Below the pieces are notes generated by a model, which did not search any database, was not told the DNA's origin, and saw nothing but the letters and a program-made list of their open reading frames with translations. From positions 1 through 15,460 of the forward strand of contig JBDIAR010000079.1 of assembly GCA_039812545.1 (NCBI GenBank): DNA of 15,460 nt, in the 5' to 3' direction. Positions 7,071 to 14,605 of the stretch are shown here, one piece after another (position 1 is the stretch's first letter; the number at the start of each line of letters is the position of its first letter). Source of the stretch: JBDIAR01 sp039812545. GTDB taxonomy: Bacteria; Actinomycetota; Actinomycetes; Actinomycetales; Dermatophilaceae. A program made the translations under genes and the position numbers.

Positions 7071-9384
7071 GTCGCCGCGTCGTTCCCCTCGCGGGGCCCG
7101 TTCGGACTCGTGGATCGTGCGGTGGTGCGCGTGGATCGGCCGGCGCCGCCGGACCGTCATCGTCGGCTGGTTCCTGACCACGTGCCTCGCCGGCCTGGGT
7201 GCCGGCTCTCTCACCGCAGAACTGAGCGGCGGCGGCTGGTATGTCCCGGGCTCGCAGTCTCGTCAGGTCCTCTCCGACACGGCATCCGGTTTCGTCGGTC
7301 GTGGTCCGACCACGCTGACCCTGGTGACCCGTGACGACCGGCATACGGTTGCCGAGCCGGCATTCACCGACCGAGCACTTGAGGCATACCGGTACGTGAC
7401 CGGACTGACGCAGCTGCGGGTGACTTCCGCCTCCGGGTGGGCCACGAGCGAGCCCGGTTCCCGTTCCGCCTTGGTGGGCTCGTCGGGCCGTACCACGGTG
7501 ACGTCGCTCGGGTGCGACCTGGTCGACGGCGATGCCCGCCGTGACCTGCCGGCCCTCCAGCGAGCCGTCGACGACCACTTTCGCGGGCAGGGCTTGACCG
7601 TGGCGTTGGTCGGACCGGCGACGGTCTGGGGGGAGGTCAACGTCCGGTCCGAAAAGGGCCTGATGCGAGCGGAATTGCTCGCCTTTCCGCTGCTTCTCGC
7701 CATCCTCGTCTGGCTTTACCGCGGCGTCCTGGCTGCCGGGCTCTCGCTCGTCGTGGCTCTCACATGCGTCGTATGGACCTTGGGTCTGCTGTCGGTGCTG
7801 GCCCGGTTCGTCGAGCTGTCGCTCTTCGTGCAGAACACGGCAACGATGCTCGGGCTGGGGGTGGCGGTCGACTATTCGCTGCTGCTCATCTCACGATTCC
7901 GCGAGCAGGGCACTGCCGGTGCGGTGGTGGAGGATGCGCTGTCCGTCACGCTGCGGACCGCCGGACACACGGTGGTCGCCTCCGGGGTCACCGTATGCCT
8001 GGCGATGAGCACGCTCTTCCTGGTCGATCTGACCGTGATCAGGTCCCTGGGCCTCGGGGCCGTCCTTGTGGTCGCGGTTGCGATGGCGGTGAATCTGATT
8101 GTCCTGCCGGCGTTCCTCGTGGCGGCTGCTGTCCGGATCGCCCCGCCGATGGGGCGGCACGCGCAGCCGCGCGACCGAGGAGGGCGGTGGCGATCGTGGA
8201 CCCACCAGGTCATGCGACGTCCGGTGGCGGCTCTCCTGGTCGGCGCTGGGATCCTCGGGTTGTTGGCCCTACCGGCGCGTGATCTGTCGACCTTCACCCC
8301 GGATGCGCGGATCGTCGGCAGGGAGTCCACCGTGCGGGTCGGCTGGGATGCGCTGCGTGCCGATTTCGGGGCGGGAGCCGCCTCACCGGTCGTCGTGGTC
8401 GTCGGTGCCGACCGTCCCCTGGCCGAACTCGCCGATGCGCGAAGAGTCTTCGCTCTTCCCGCTGCGATCGCCGAGGAGGACGGGGTCGTCAGGGTCGTCT
8501 CGGCCTCCACCGTCCTGCGTCGAGCAGGAGCGGTCGACCAACCTCGCGTCCTGACGGCGCAGGGTCGCTCGGCGCTACCGCCGCAGCTGGCGACCCAGCT
8601 CGGTCACTACCTGTCCACGGACGGGCGAACCATGGTCGTGGAGGTTGATCCCGGCGACGCCGCGGCCAGTGCCGCATCGAGGGACCTCGTCGAGCGCATC
8701 CGCCGCCTGGTCCGCTCGTACGAGAGCGCCGGGGTACGCATCGCGGTGGGTGGCGAGACGGCGGAGGGCATCGACAGCACGCGCACCATCGCCGATCGGC
8801 TGCCGCTGGTCGCGGGAACGATGCTCGTGGTCATCTATCTGATCCTGATGATGACCTTCCGGTCGATCGTGTTGCCGCTGAAGGCGATTGCCATGAATGC
8901 GGCTTCGGTCGCGGCCACGTTCGGGGTCCTGGTCGTGGTCTTCCAGCACGGATGGGGTGCCGGGCTCCTGGGATTCGACCCGACCGGTCGGGTGACCAAT
9001 TTCGTGCCTGTCCTCATGCTCGCGCTGCTGTTTGGCCTGAGTACCGACTATGAGGTGTTCATGCTGAGCCGAGTGCGTGAGGAGTGGCGGCGTACGGGTG
9101 ACGACCTCGGGTCGGTGGCCAACGGATTGGCCCATACGGCACCGCTGATTTCGGGGGCCGCGATCCTCATGGTCGCAGTATTCTCGGCGTTCGCGCTGGC
9201 CGGGGTCCTGCCCGTGCAGGAACTCGGACTTGGCATGGCCGTCGCGATTCTGCTGGACGCCACGGTGGTCAGGCTGTTCCTCGTGCCGGCGTCCATGCGG
9301 CTGCTCGGGCCGTTGAACTGGTGGTGGCCGGGAGCCGGGGTTCGGGAGCCGGTCCGTCAGCCGCCGAGCGCCGCCAGCACGTAG
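7054..9384 (+). CDS. MmpL/RND-family lipid transporter
   Basis: The protein is 776 aa from GTG 7054. It has two homologous halves, each with a first transmembrane helix, an extracytoplasmic loop and a cluster of about five helices. The proton-relay Asp-Tyr pairs are present in GLGVAVDYSLLLISRFREQ (Asp273) and FGLSTDYEVFMLSRVREE (Asp665), both hallmark MmpL motifs. At about 776 residues it is shorter than mycobacterial MmpL proteins (around 950-1000) and nearer the YdfJ-like subgroup. Starts at GTG 7018 or ATG 7033 are also open; 7054 has a G-rich stretch upstream and leaves a 17-bp overlap with the SBP-VWA gene. It is last in the FAAL unit, so it probably exports or flips the lipid made by the neighbouring PKS. 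Its 3' end overlaps the convergent ZIP-like gene by 28 bp. Confidence 0.93.
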   Translation: MHRVAESPRRSPRGARSDSWIVRWCAWIGRRRRTVIVGWFLTTCLAGLGAGSLTAELSGGGWYVPGSQSRQVLSDTASGFVGRGPTTLTLVTRDDRHTVAEPAFTDRALEAYRYVTGLTQLRVTSASGWATSEPGSRSALVGSSGRTTVTSLGCDLVDGDARRDLPALQRAVDDHFRGQGLTVALVGPATVWGEVNVRSEKGLMRAELLAFPLLLAILVWLYRGVLAAGLSLVVALTCVVWTLGLLSVLARFVELSLFVQNTATMLGLGVAVDYSLLLISRFREQGTAGAVVEDALSVTLRTAGHTVVASGVTVCLAMSTLFLVDLTVIRSLGLGAVLVVAVAMAVNLIVLPAFLVAAAVRIAPPMGRHAQPRDRGGRWRSWTHQVMRRPVAALLVGAGILGLLALPARDLSTFTPDARIVGRESTVRVGWDALRADFGAGAASPVVVVVGADRPLAELADARRVFALPAAIAEEDGVVRVVSASTVLRRAGAVDQPRVLTAQGRSALPPQLATQLGHYLSTDGRTMVVEVDPGDAAASAASRDLVERIRRLVRSYESAGVRIAVGGETAEGIDSTRTIADRLPLVAGTMLVVIYLILMMTFRSIVLPLKAIAMNAASVAATFGVLVVVFQHGWGAGLLGFDPTGRVTNFVPVLMLALLFGLSTDYEVFMLSRVREEWRRTGDDLGSVANGLAHTAPLISGAAILMVAVFSAFALAGVLPVQELGLGMAVAILLDATVVRLFLVPASMRLLGPLNWWWPGAGVREPVRQPPSAAST
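9357..9384. other. Convergent 3' coding overlap of mmpL and ZIP-like gene
   Basis: The mmpL stop (TAG at 9382-9384) lies inside the ZIP-like frame, whose stop is at 9357-9359. The 28 bases code on both strands, so there is no room for a conventional intrinsic terminator between the genes. Confidence 0.85.
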
Positions 9385-10145
9385 ATGAGGATGAACCCGA
9401 GGAAGAACATCGCGCCGAGCCACACGGTTTCCTTCTCCTCGTGCGCCTCCACCAGGAGTTCCTCGACGACCAGGTAGAGCAGAGCCGCCGCGCCGAACGC
9501 CAGAACCGCGGCCATCGCGGTCGAGGACAGGCCTCCGAGGAAGGCCGCCGCCCCCACGGCGCCCACCGCCGTGACCAGCCCGAGGGCGATGCAGGTGGCC
9601 GCCGCACGCACGGTGCTGACCCCGGAGTCGATCAGTTCGGCGGACAGCGACAGCGCGAGGAACAGGATTTCCAGCGTGAGCGCGATCGTGAGGATGAGCC
9701 CCTGATTGGCGCCGAGGCGGACCCCGAGCCCGATGAGGACACCGTCGAGCAACAGGTCCACGGCCATCGCGGCGAGCATCCCGATCGGCAGCGCGATCGC
9801 GGCGCGCGTGGTCACTCGTGCTCGGATGCCCTTGGCCTTGGTGGCCCCGTCGGTCTGCTCGGCCGCGGCGGCCTCTTCCTCCGTATGCCGTCCGTAGGCG
9901 CCGAGGCCCAGGACCAGGGCCGCGCCACTGACGAAGCCGAAGACGGTCCACCCCAGGTGACCCTGGTGCTGCAGCTCCGGCATGATCTCGCCGACCAGCG
10001 CCGCCGTGACCACGCCCGCGGCGAAGTGCTGGATCGCGCTGACCAGGGCCGGACCGGGCCGGCGGCGCAGGGCGACGACGGCACCGACACCGGAGGCGGC
10101 GACCGGGAAGCTGACGAGGGTGGCGGCCTGGGAGACATAACTCAC
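9357..10145 (-). CDS. ZIP-like membrane transporter with altered metal site
   Basis: The 262-aa protein has about eight hydrophobic segments and a charged cytoplasmic loop (about 86-112) in the place where ZIP proteins carry a variable, often His-rich loop. QHFAAGVV...GEIMPEL (40-57) resembles ZIP helix 2, and LYLVVEELLVEAHEE near the end resembles the last helices. In helix 4, where ZIP proteins have HNxPEG, this protein has VDLLLDG (Asp130, Asp134), and helix 5 has LTLEI (Glu159) instead of HEIPHE. Metal choice may therefore differ, or the protein may do something else. I chose GTG 10145, followed directly by the first hydrophobic segment; a TTG at 10226 overlapping the previous stop is possible. 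It is probably the last gene of the leftward run and is convergent with mmpL. Confidence 0.75.
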   Translation of the reverse strand: MSYVSQAATLVSFPVAASGVGAVVALRRRPGPALVSAIQHFAAGVVTAALVGEIMPELQHQGHLGWTVFGFVSGAALVLGLGAYGRHTEEEAAAAEQTDGATKAKGIRARVTTRAAIALPIGMLAAMAVDLLLDGVLIGLGVRLGANQGLILTIALTLEILFLALSLSAELIDSGVSTVRAAATCIALGLVTAVGAVGAAAFLGGLSSTAMAAVLAFGAAALLYLVVEELLVEAHEEKETVWLGAMFFLGFILIYVLAALGG

Positions 10146-10215
10146 CGCGGCATTGTCCCTGGCCGTCGCGGCGCCGCCCGGCCGGGCCGCGCCGCGACAG
10201 GCGTACCGGTCCCGG

Positions 10216-10605
10216 TCAACGCTCAACGGAGACGAGCGGGGAGTCGGTGGTCGGTTCGGGCAGCCAGTCGGAGGAGTCCGGATCTGGCGGCGGGCGGTCG
10301 GGGGAACCTCTATCCGTCAGGGCACGCAGGGCGGACTCGGCGAACCACGCGGCCCCGGACAGCGCGAGGCCGGTGACGAGCAGGTCGAGCGGGGATCGGG
10401 ACCGCCGCAGAGTGGCGGCGGTCCCGATCCCGACCCACACCGAGGTGCACCCGAAGCAGTCGAGGACTCCGGCCAGCGGCGTGCCGTCGACGGCGGTCCG
10501 CAGCCGGACCACCGCCTGTCCGGGACCGTCCTCGCTGACCAGCAGCGTGCTGACCCGCCAGGTCGCGAGCGAGCCGACGACCAGGGCTGCTCCGGGGGTG
10601 TCCAC
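10216..10605 (-). CDS. DUF1360-like small membrane protein
   Basis: The 129-aa protein has two to three hydrophobic segments. The pattern ATWRVSTLLVSEDGPGQ, then LDCFGCTSVW (Cys50, Cys53), then LALSGAAWFAESAL matches what I know of DUF1360 proteins, which have a Trp-Arg start, a Cys-x-x-Cys and a C-terminal membrane helix. The tail (about 98-129) is Pro/Asp-rich and probably disordered. The GTG at 10605 is supported by AGGTGG six bases upstream and lies one base after the stop of the previous gene, so translation is probably coupled. Function is not known to me. Confidence 0.75.
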   Translation of the reverse strand: MDTPGAALVVGSLATWRVSTLLVSEDGPGQAVVRLRTAVDGTPLAGVLDCFGCTSVWVGIGTAATLRRSRSPLDLLVTGLALSGAAWFAESALRALTDRGSPDRPPPDPDSSDWLPEPTTDSPLVSVER

Positions 10606-10606
10606 G

Positions 10607-10921
10607 TCAGCCCACCTGCGCGAAGTACCCGGTCGCCAGCAGCCCCTCGACGTCCATGCGATCGGCGACGACAACCGGTGCCGTCGCGGACACGGCATAC
10701 GAGAGCCCGGTGACCGGACCGGTGACGCGAGCGGTCACGCGGCGGCGCCAGCGCAACGCCACCCCGTCGGCGATCCGTGGTCCGGCGGCGGCCACCAAGG
10801 TGGCCACGCCCCCGGGGGCGGGGGCGGCCGGGGCCGCTCCCGCCCGGGCGGCAGCCGCCCCGGCGCGAGCGCCCACGGCGGTTCCGCTGAGAGCCGATCG
10901 ATTCTGTCCGCAGCAGCTCAT
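10607..10921 (-). CDS. Small MSCCG-starting protein of unknown function
   Basis: The 104-aa protein begins Met-Ser-Cys-Cys-Gly-Gln-Asn-Arg, continues through an Ala/Pro/Gly-rich low-complexity stretch (about 16-47), and ends in a compact block with VTGPVTGLSYAVS, APVVVADRMDVEGLL and ATGYFAQVG. That end block recalls short beta-rich domains of small phage and phage-tail-like proteins (a TG-x-x-Y, then V-x-D-x-x-D-x-x-x-LL, then a terminal F). I cannot assign it firmly. ATG 10921 is two bases after the stop of the 717-aa gene and has no strong ribosome site, so translation probably depends on coupling. The pairing with another Cys-rich protein suggests they work together. Confidence 0.7.
   Translation of the reverse strand: MSCCGQNRSALSGTAVGARAGAAAARAGAAPAAPAPGGVATLVAAAGPRIADGVALRWRRRVTARVTGPVTGLSYAVSATAPVVVADRMDVEGLLATGYFAQVG
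10612..10617 (-). promoter_or_regulatory. Ribosome binding site of the DUF1360-like gene
   Basis: AGGTGG on the minus strand, six bases before GTG 10605, lies inside the last codons of the upstream gene and decides the start. Confidence 0.7.
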
Positions 10922-10923
10922 CG

Positions 10924-13077
10924 TCAGACCCCGACGCCGAGAGTCATCTCGCTGACATTGCGCATCGTCTGGTAGCAGGAGTCGAGCGTCCGCTTGACCG
11001 CCTCCAGGCGCAGCAGGTAGCAGCACCGGTCCGGGAAGGCGACCGTCACCGGCAGTTTGACGACGAACGTGCCGCCGGTCCAGGTGGGCCGGGTCGCGCC
11101 GCCGGCCAGCGCCTGCGAGTACGACGTCGCGTCCGGGCCGCCGCTGGTGCAGCTGACCGTTCCGAGAGCGGTCAGATCCCGCGAGTTCGACACGCCCCAG
11201 TGGCTGGTGAGGGTGAACGAGCCGAGGTGGCCGTCGGGGTCGTGGGCGAGGATCTCGATTTCGACGGTGCCGTCGCCGCGGGCGACCATGTCGCACGGCT
11301 CGACCGGTTGCCCGTCGATCCGCACCGCGACGATGGCCGTGTCCGGTTCCACCGTGCAGACGTGGACGCCGCCGCAGTTGTGGCCGGGGTCGTGCCCGAT
11401 CGCGGTGATGACCCGGTTGTCCAGGGTCAGCGCGAACGCGGGCTGCCGGTCATCGCAGCCGCGAGCCGGCGTAGGGCCGGTGAAACTGTCCGGGCCGGAG
11501 GCGGTGAATTCGACGACGCGGAACCGGTAGTGGCCATCGGGCAGGGTCGCCGAGTTCAGGACCAGCAGAGTGCTCCAGTTCGGTGACAGCCAGTAGCGCT
11601 GCCCGGTCGGGGCCCAGTCGCCGAAGTGGTTGTCCTCGAAGTGCCGTCGCGTTTCGTACACGCCGTAGCCCGCGACCGCGACCGGAGCGAAGGCGACGTC
11701 CCCGTCGTGCTGCGGGTGGCTCGGGTCGAAGTCCTTCCACGACCGGGCGAAGGACTGCAACGAGCCCTGCGGCAACGGCTGCCACGTGGCGCCGGCGTCG
11801 GTGGAGTACTCGAAGCCGTAGTAGTCCAACCCGACGAGATCGCTCGGATTGTGCGTGACCGTGACGACTCCGCCGAACGGGATGTCCAGGGCCTGGTCGA
11901 CGCCGTCGGTGCCCGTGACGAGGTAGCCCTCGACGGCGGCCGGGGTGGCCGGTGCACCGTCGTTGCCCGCGACATGGCCGAGTTCCGCGCCGCAGACGGT
12001 GTCCACGACGAGGCAGTCCTCGCCGGTGGGCGGGGCGACGCAGCAGGCGTTTTCGCCGGCGACGAGGGTGACGTCGAGCCGGTCCGGAACGTCCCAACGG
12101 GTCTGGTCGACGCCCTCGTCGAGGACGACGACGGGGCCGTTGCCGCACGACTGGGTCACGCTGAACACCAGGTCCGGGCTGCAGTCGCGCCACGGCGCCC
12201 ACGGCGCCCACGGCCAGATCCCGAGCCGTTGCAGGTCGGGGGCGACCGGGAGGTCCTTGACGAGGAGCTCGCGGGCCCGGTCGAGGATCTTCGGTTCGAG
12301 TTCGGCCAGCGGCCGGGTCAGGACGTCACCGGTGACGGTGCCGAGGTCCGCCTTGGCCAGCAGCGGGGCCACGACGGCGAGCGACGGCTGGGTCGTCGGT
12401 GCCGCGAGGCGCGCCACCGGGCCCCGGTCGACCTCGAGGACACCCGGGTCGAGGACCTTGCCGATGCGTTCGGCCAGGTGCGGATCGAACACCCACGGCC
12501 GGTTCTGGAACCACCACCACCAGGGGAACAGCCCGCAGCACCAACGGAACTCCATGGTGAACGTGCCGTCGGGGCCGGTCGTCGCCGAAGCGGCATACTG
12601 CTTGCTGGTCCAGAGGAACCACCAGTCGATGTCGTATGCCGTGACGGTCGCGCCGGGAACCGGGAGCCCGTCGGCGCAGACGACTCGTCCGGTCACGGTG
12701 ATCGTGCGACACCAGCGGCGCCAGCGCTCCCAGTACCAGGGGCCGATCTGGATCGGCGTGAGGTCGATGGTGCGCCCGTCGAAGAACCGCCCGGGGATGG
12801 TGCGGCCGATGGTGTCGGCGCTGAGGATTTCGGCGTCGGTGGCCGAGTCGGGACCCAGGGCGACCTTGACGGTGCCGGGGTCGGTGTCGAAGGTGAGTTT
12901 CGCCGAGGCCGTTGGCTTTTCGGCGGTGATGCGCGCCTCTGCGGCGTTGATGGTGGTGCTGACGATCCGCCCGTCGGTGGCCTGGGCGACGACCTTGACC
13001 GTGTCGGTCGTGGTGAGGTCGTGCGCGACCCGCGAGAGGTCGAGCGGCACGGTGATGGTGTGCGTGGTGCGTGGCAT
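10924..13077 (-). CDS. Cysteine/tryptophan-rich protein with carboxypeptidase-regulatory-like domain
   Basis: The 717-aa protein begins with a beta-rich region (1-115). A CarboxypepD_reg/transthyretin-like module follows (about 122-180: TITVTGRVVCADGLPVPGA, then TTGPDGTFTMEF). Next is an extreme aromatic stretch, FRWCCGLFPWWWWF, with four consecutive tryptophans at 186-189; nearby are WYWERWRRWC, DWWFLW and PWAPWAPW. The second half holds a STDAGATW segment fitting the Asp-box pattern (S-x-D-x-G-x-T-W), and beta-sandwich-like repeats. I count 18 cysteines, several in CC or C-x5-C pairs. There is no signal peptide or membrane helix. GGAGGA three bases before ATG 13077 supports the start. It heads a tightly packed leftward gene run. 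A structural, surface or particle-associated role is conceivable; I do not recognise the function. Confidence 0.88.
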   Translation of the reverse strand: MPRTTHTITVPLDLSRVAHDLTTTDTVKVVAQATDGRIVSTTINAAEARITAEKPTASAKLTFDTDPGTVKVALGPDSATDAEILSADTIGRTIPGRFFDGRTIDLTPIQIGPWYWERWRRWCRTITVTGRVVCADGLPVPGATVTAYDIDWWFLWTSKQYAASATTGPDGTFTMEFRWCCGLFPWWWWFQNRPWVFDPHLAERIGKVLDPGVLEVDRGPVARLAAPTTQPSLAVVAPLLAKADLGTVTGDVLTRPLAELEPKILDRARELLVKDLPVAPDLQRLGIWPWAPWAPWRDCSPDLVFSVTQSCGNGPVVVLDEGVDQTRWDVPDRLDVTLVAGENACCVAPPTGEDCLVVDTVCGAELGHVAGNDGAPATPAAVEGYLVTGTDGVDQALDIPFGGVVTVTHNPSDLVGLDYYGFEYSTDAGATWQPLPQGSLQSFARSWKDFDPSHPQHDGDVAFAPVAVAGYGVYETRRHFEDNHFGDWAPTGQRYWLSPNWSTLLVLNSATLPDGHYRFRVVEFTASGPDSFTGPTPARGCDDRQPAFALTLDNRVITAIGHDPGHNCGGVHVCTVEPDTAIVAVRIDGQPVEPCDMVARGDGTVEIEILAHDPDGHLGSFTLTSHWGVSNSRDLTALGTVSCTSGGPDATSYSQALAGGATRPTWTGGTFVVKLPVTVAFPDRCCYLLRLEAVKRTLDSCYQTMRNVSEMTLGVGV

Positions 13078-13080
13078 TGC

Positions 13081-13086
13081 TCCTCC
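13081..13086 (-). promoter_or_regulatory. Ribosome binding site of the 717-aa gene
   Basis: GGAGGA on the minus strand lies three bases before ATG 13077, a short but workable spacing. Confidence 0.7.
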
Positions 13087-13146
13087 AAGACATTGCTGTG
13101 TCTGTTCCTCCCCCGATGGAGGACGTCGTGAGGAGCGGGCCGCGAG

Positions 13147-13163
13147 CCCGGGTGATACCCGGG
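13147..13163. promoter_or_regulatory. Perfect palindrome upstream of the Cys/Trp-rich gene run
   Basis: CCCGGGTGATACCCGGG has 7-bp arms around a 3-bp centre. It lies about 70 bp upstream of the 717-aa gene and 41 bp past the stop of the SDR-TspO gene. It could be an operator for the leftward run or, as an RNA hairpin, part of a terminator of the upstream unit; no U-tract follows on the minus strand. Confidence 0.55.
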
Positions 13164-13203
13164 GGTGGGGGCCGGTGGGGCCGGTGGGCCGGTGGGCCGG
13201 GGG
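13161..13203 (+). repeat. G-rich CCGGTGGG repeat with G-quadruplex potential
   Basis: CCGGTGGG units recur with an 8-9 bp period at 13172, 13181 and 13189, with a degenerate fourth unit at 13197. Six runs of three or more G are separated by loops of 1, 5, 5, 5 and 2 bases, which satisfies the usual G3+N1-7 quadruplex pattern. The repeat is on the plus strand, the template for the leftward genes, and abuts the SDR-TspO stop. Confidence 0.7.
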
Positions 13204-14604
13204 TTACCCGCGCCAGCGGTTCCGGCGCCAGATGTCCGCGGTCAGCGCCGTCGCGAAAGCACACCACCCGGCATACCCGCCGAGCCCGAGCGCCTTGCCC
13301 GGCCCGGTGGGTGCGGCCCGCCTGGCCAGGTCGACACCACTGACCGCAAGGGCGGCCGCACCGACCGTCGCCGGCCCGAGGCGGCGCAGCCGGAAGAAGA
13401 GCCCGCTCCACCCGGCGTTCAGCGCCAGATTGACGACGAGAGCACGCCGGTATGCCCGAGCCTCTTCGGCGCGTCCGTCCTCTTCCAGCTCCTGGGTGGC
13501 GCTCGCCGACGCCACGGCGAGCGTCGCATACAGGCCGGTCCACACGACGGGGAAGGCCCACGCCGGCGGCTGCCACGGCGGCTTGGCGAGGCCGCGGTAC
13601 CACTCGCTCTCGGGGTCGGTGAGCAGCGAGCCCGCCACCGCCGCCGCTCCGGTCAGTGCGGCGCTGCGGGCCAGGGAGCGGCGCCACCGAGTCGGATCGA
13701 CCGTGGTCAGCGTGGCGCGCACCGCTTCGTCGAAACCCGTTCGGCCGTGGGGCGGTTCGCCGACGGCGTCGAGGATGTCATGCTCCCCGCAGACGGCGTC
13801 GTGGACGAGGCTGCCGACGAGGGGTCGGGCGACGCCCCGCTCGACCGGCGTCACGACGCCGACCCAGTGGCTGGCCAGGCCCGGGGTGAGAACGGGCACG
13901 GTCGCGATGAGCCGGCGCCCCAGGCCCGTGACCTCGGCATACCGCTTCATCATCTCGGCATAGGTGAGGACGTCCGGTCCGCCGATGTCCCAGGTCCGGT
14001 TCTCGTGGGCCGGCAGGTCGGCCGCGCCGACGAGGTAGTGGATGGCGTCGGCGACGGCGATCGGCTGGATCTTGTTGCGCAGCCACTTGGGTCCGAGGAC
14101 CGCGGGCAGCCGTTCGGTGAGATGGCGCAACATGTCGAACGACGCCGAGCCGTCGCCGAGGACGACCCCGGCTTGCAGCACCGCGGTCGGCACCCCGCTG
14201 GCCAGCAGGATCTCGCCGACCTCCACGCGCGAGGCGAGATGGTCCGACAGCGGGCCGGAGGGGTGCAGCCCGCTCAGGTACACGATCCGGCCGACCCCGC
14301 AGTCCCGCGCCGCAGCCGCGAATTCCTCGGCCAGCGCCCGATCTCGGGCGACGAAATCGCCGCGGCCGTCCATCGAGTGCAGCAGGTAGTACGTGACGTC
14401 GGCCCCACGGAGCGCTGTCCGCAGGTCCGCCCCGCTGGCCGCGTCGCCCCGGACGATCTCGACCCTGTCGCGCCAGGGCACGTCGCCGACTCCGGACCGG
14501 GTGAACACCCGCACGTGCCAGCCGCGGTCGAGCAGAGCCGGCACCAGGTGCCGGCCGATGTAGCCGGTTGCTCCGGTGACGAGGACGGTTCGGTTGTCGG
14601 ACAT
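13204..14604 (-). CDS. SDR/NmrA-like NAD(P)-binding domain fused to TspO/MBR domain
   Basis: This 466-aa protein has two parts. Residues 1 to about 315 form a Rossmann domain: TVLVTGATGYIGRH carries G11-x-x-G14-x-x-G17, and GADVTYYLLHSM and IVYLSGLHPSG follow. The classical Tyr-x-x-x-Lys is not evident, as in atypical NmrA-like epimerases. Residues about 318-466 are a TspO/MBR domain with five hydrophobic segments: WYRGLAKPPWQPPAWAFPVVW and NLALNAGWSGLFF are its signature blocks. TspO proteins bind porphyrins and other hydrophobic ligands in the membrane. ATG 14604 follows the CPBP stop by one base (TGACATG) with GTGGAG just upstream. It may be a redox- or nucleotide-controlled membrane sensor or enzyme; the ligand is unknown. 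Confidence 0.9.
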   Translation of the reverse strand: MSDNRTVLVTGATGYIGRHLVPALLDRGWHVRVFTRSGVGDVPWRDRVEIVRGDAASGADLRTALRGADVTYYLLHSMDGRGDFVARDRALAEEFAAAARDCGVGRIVYLSGLHPSGPLSDHLASRVEVGEILLASGVPTAVLQAGVVLGDGSASFDMLRHLTERLPAVLGPKWLRNKIQPIAVADAIHYLVGAADLPAHENRTWDIGGPDVLTYAEMMKRYAEVTGLGRRLIATVPVLTPGLASHWVGVVTPVERGVARPLVGSLVHDAVCGEHDILDAVGEPPHGRTGFDEAVRATLTTVDPTRWRRSLARSAALTGAAAVAGSLLTDPESEWYRGLAKPPWQPPAWAFPVVWTGLYATLAVASASATQELEEDGRAEEARAYRRALVVNLALNAGWSGLFFRLRRLGPATVGAAALAVSGVDLARRAAPTGPGKALGLGGYAGWCAFATALTADIWRRNRWRG

Positions 14605-14605
14605 G

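Noticed and set aside
10146..10226. TTG start for the ZIP-like gene
   Set aside because: It would add 27 polar, Arg/Gly/Ala-rich residues ahead of the first membrane helix; GTG 10145 is more natural, although the longer form cannot be excluded.
10800..10875. Low-complexity GC stretch as a possible repeat element or RNA
   Set aside because: It encodes the Ala/Pro/Gly-rich segment of the 104-aa protein in frame; no RNA family structure is visible.
12192..12213. Short direct repeat of GGCGCCCAC
   Set aside because: It encodes the Pro-Trp-Ala-Pro-Trp repeat of the 717-aa protein and is best explained as coding.
11626..13963. Two long plus-strand open frames (501 and 672 codons) across the Cys/Trp-rich gene
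   Set aside because: They are antisense to a gene with clear domain motifs and a good ribosome site; their products are low-complexity, and the longer one runs through the G-rich gap and into SDR-TspO.
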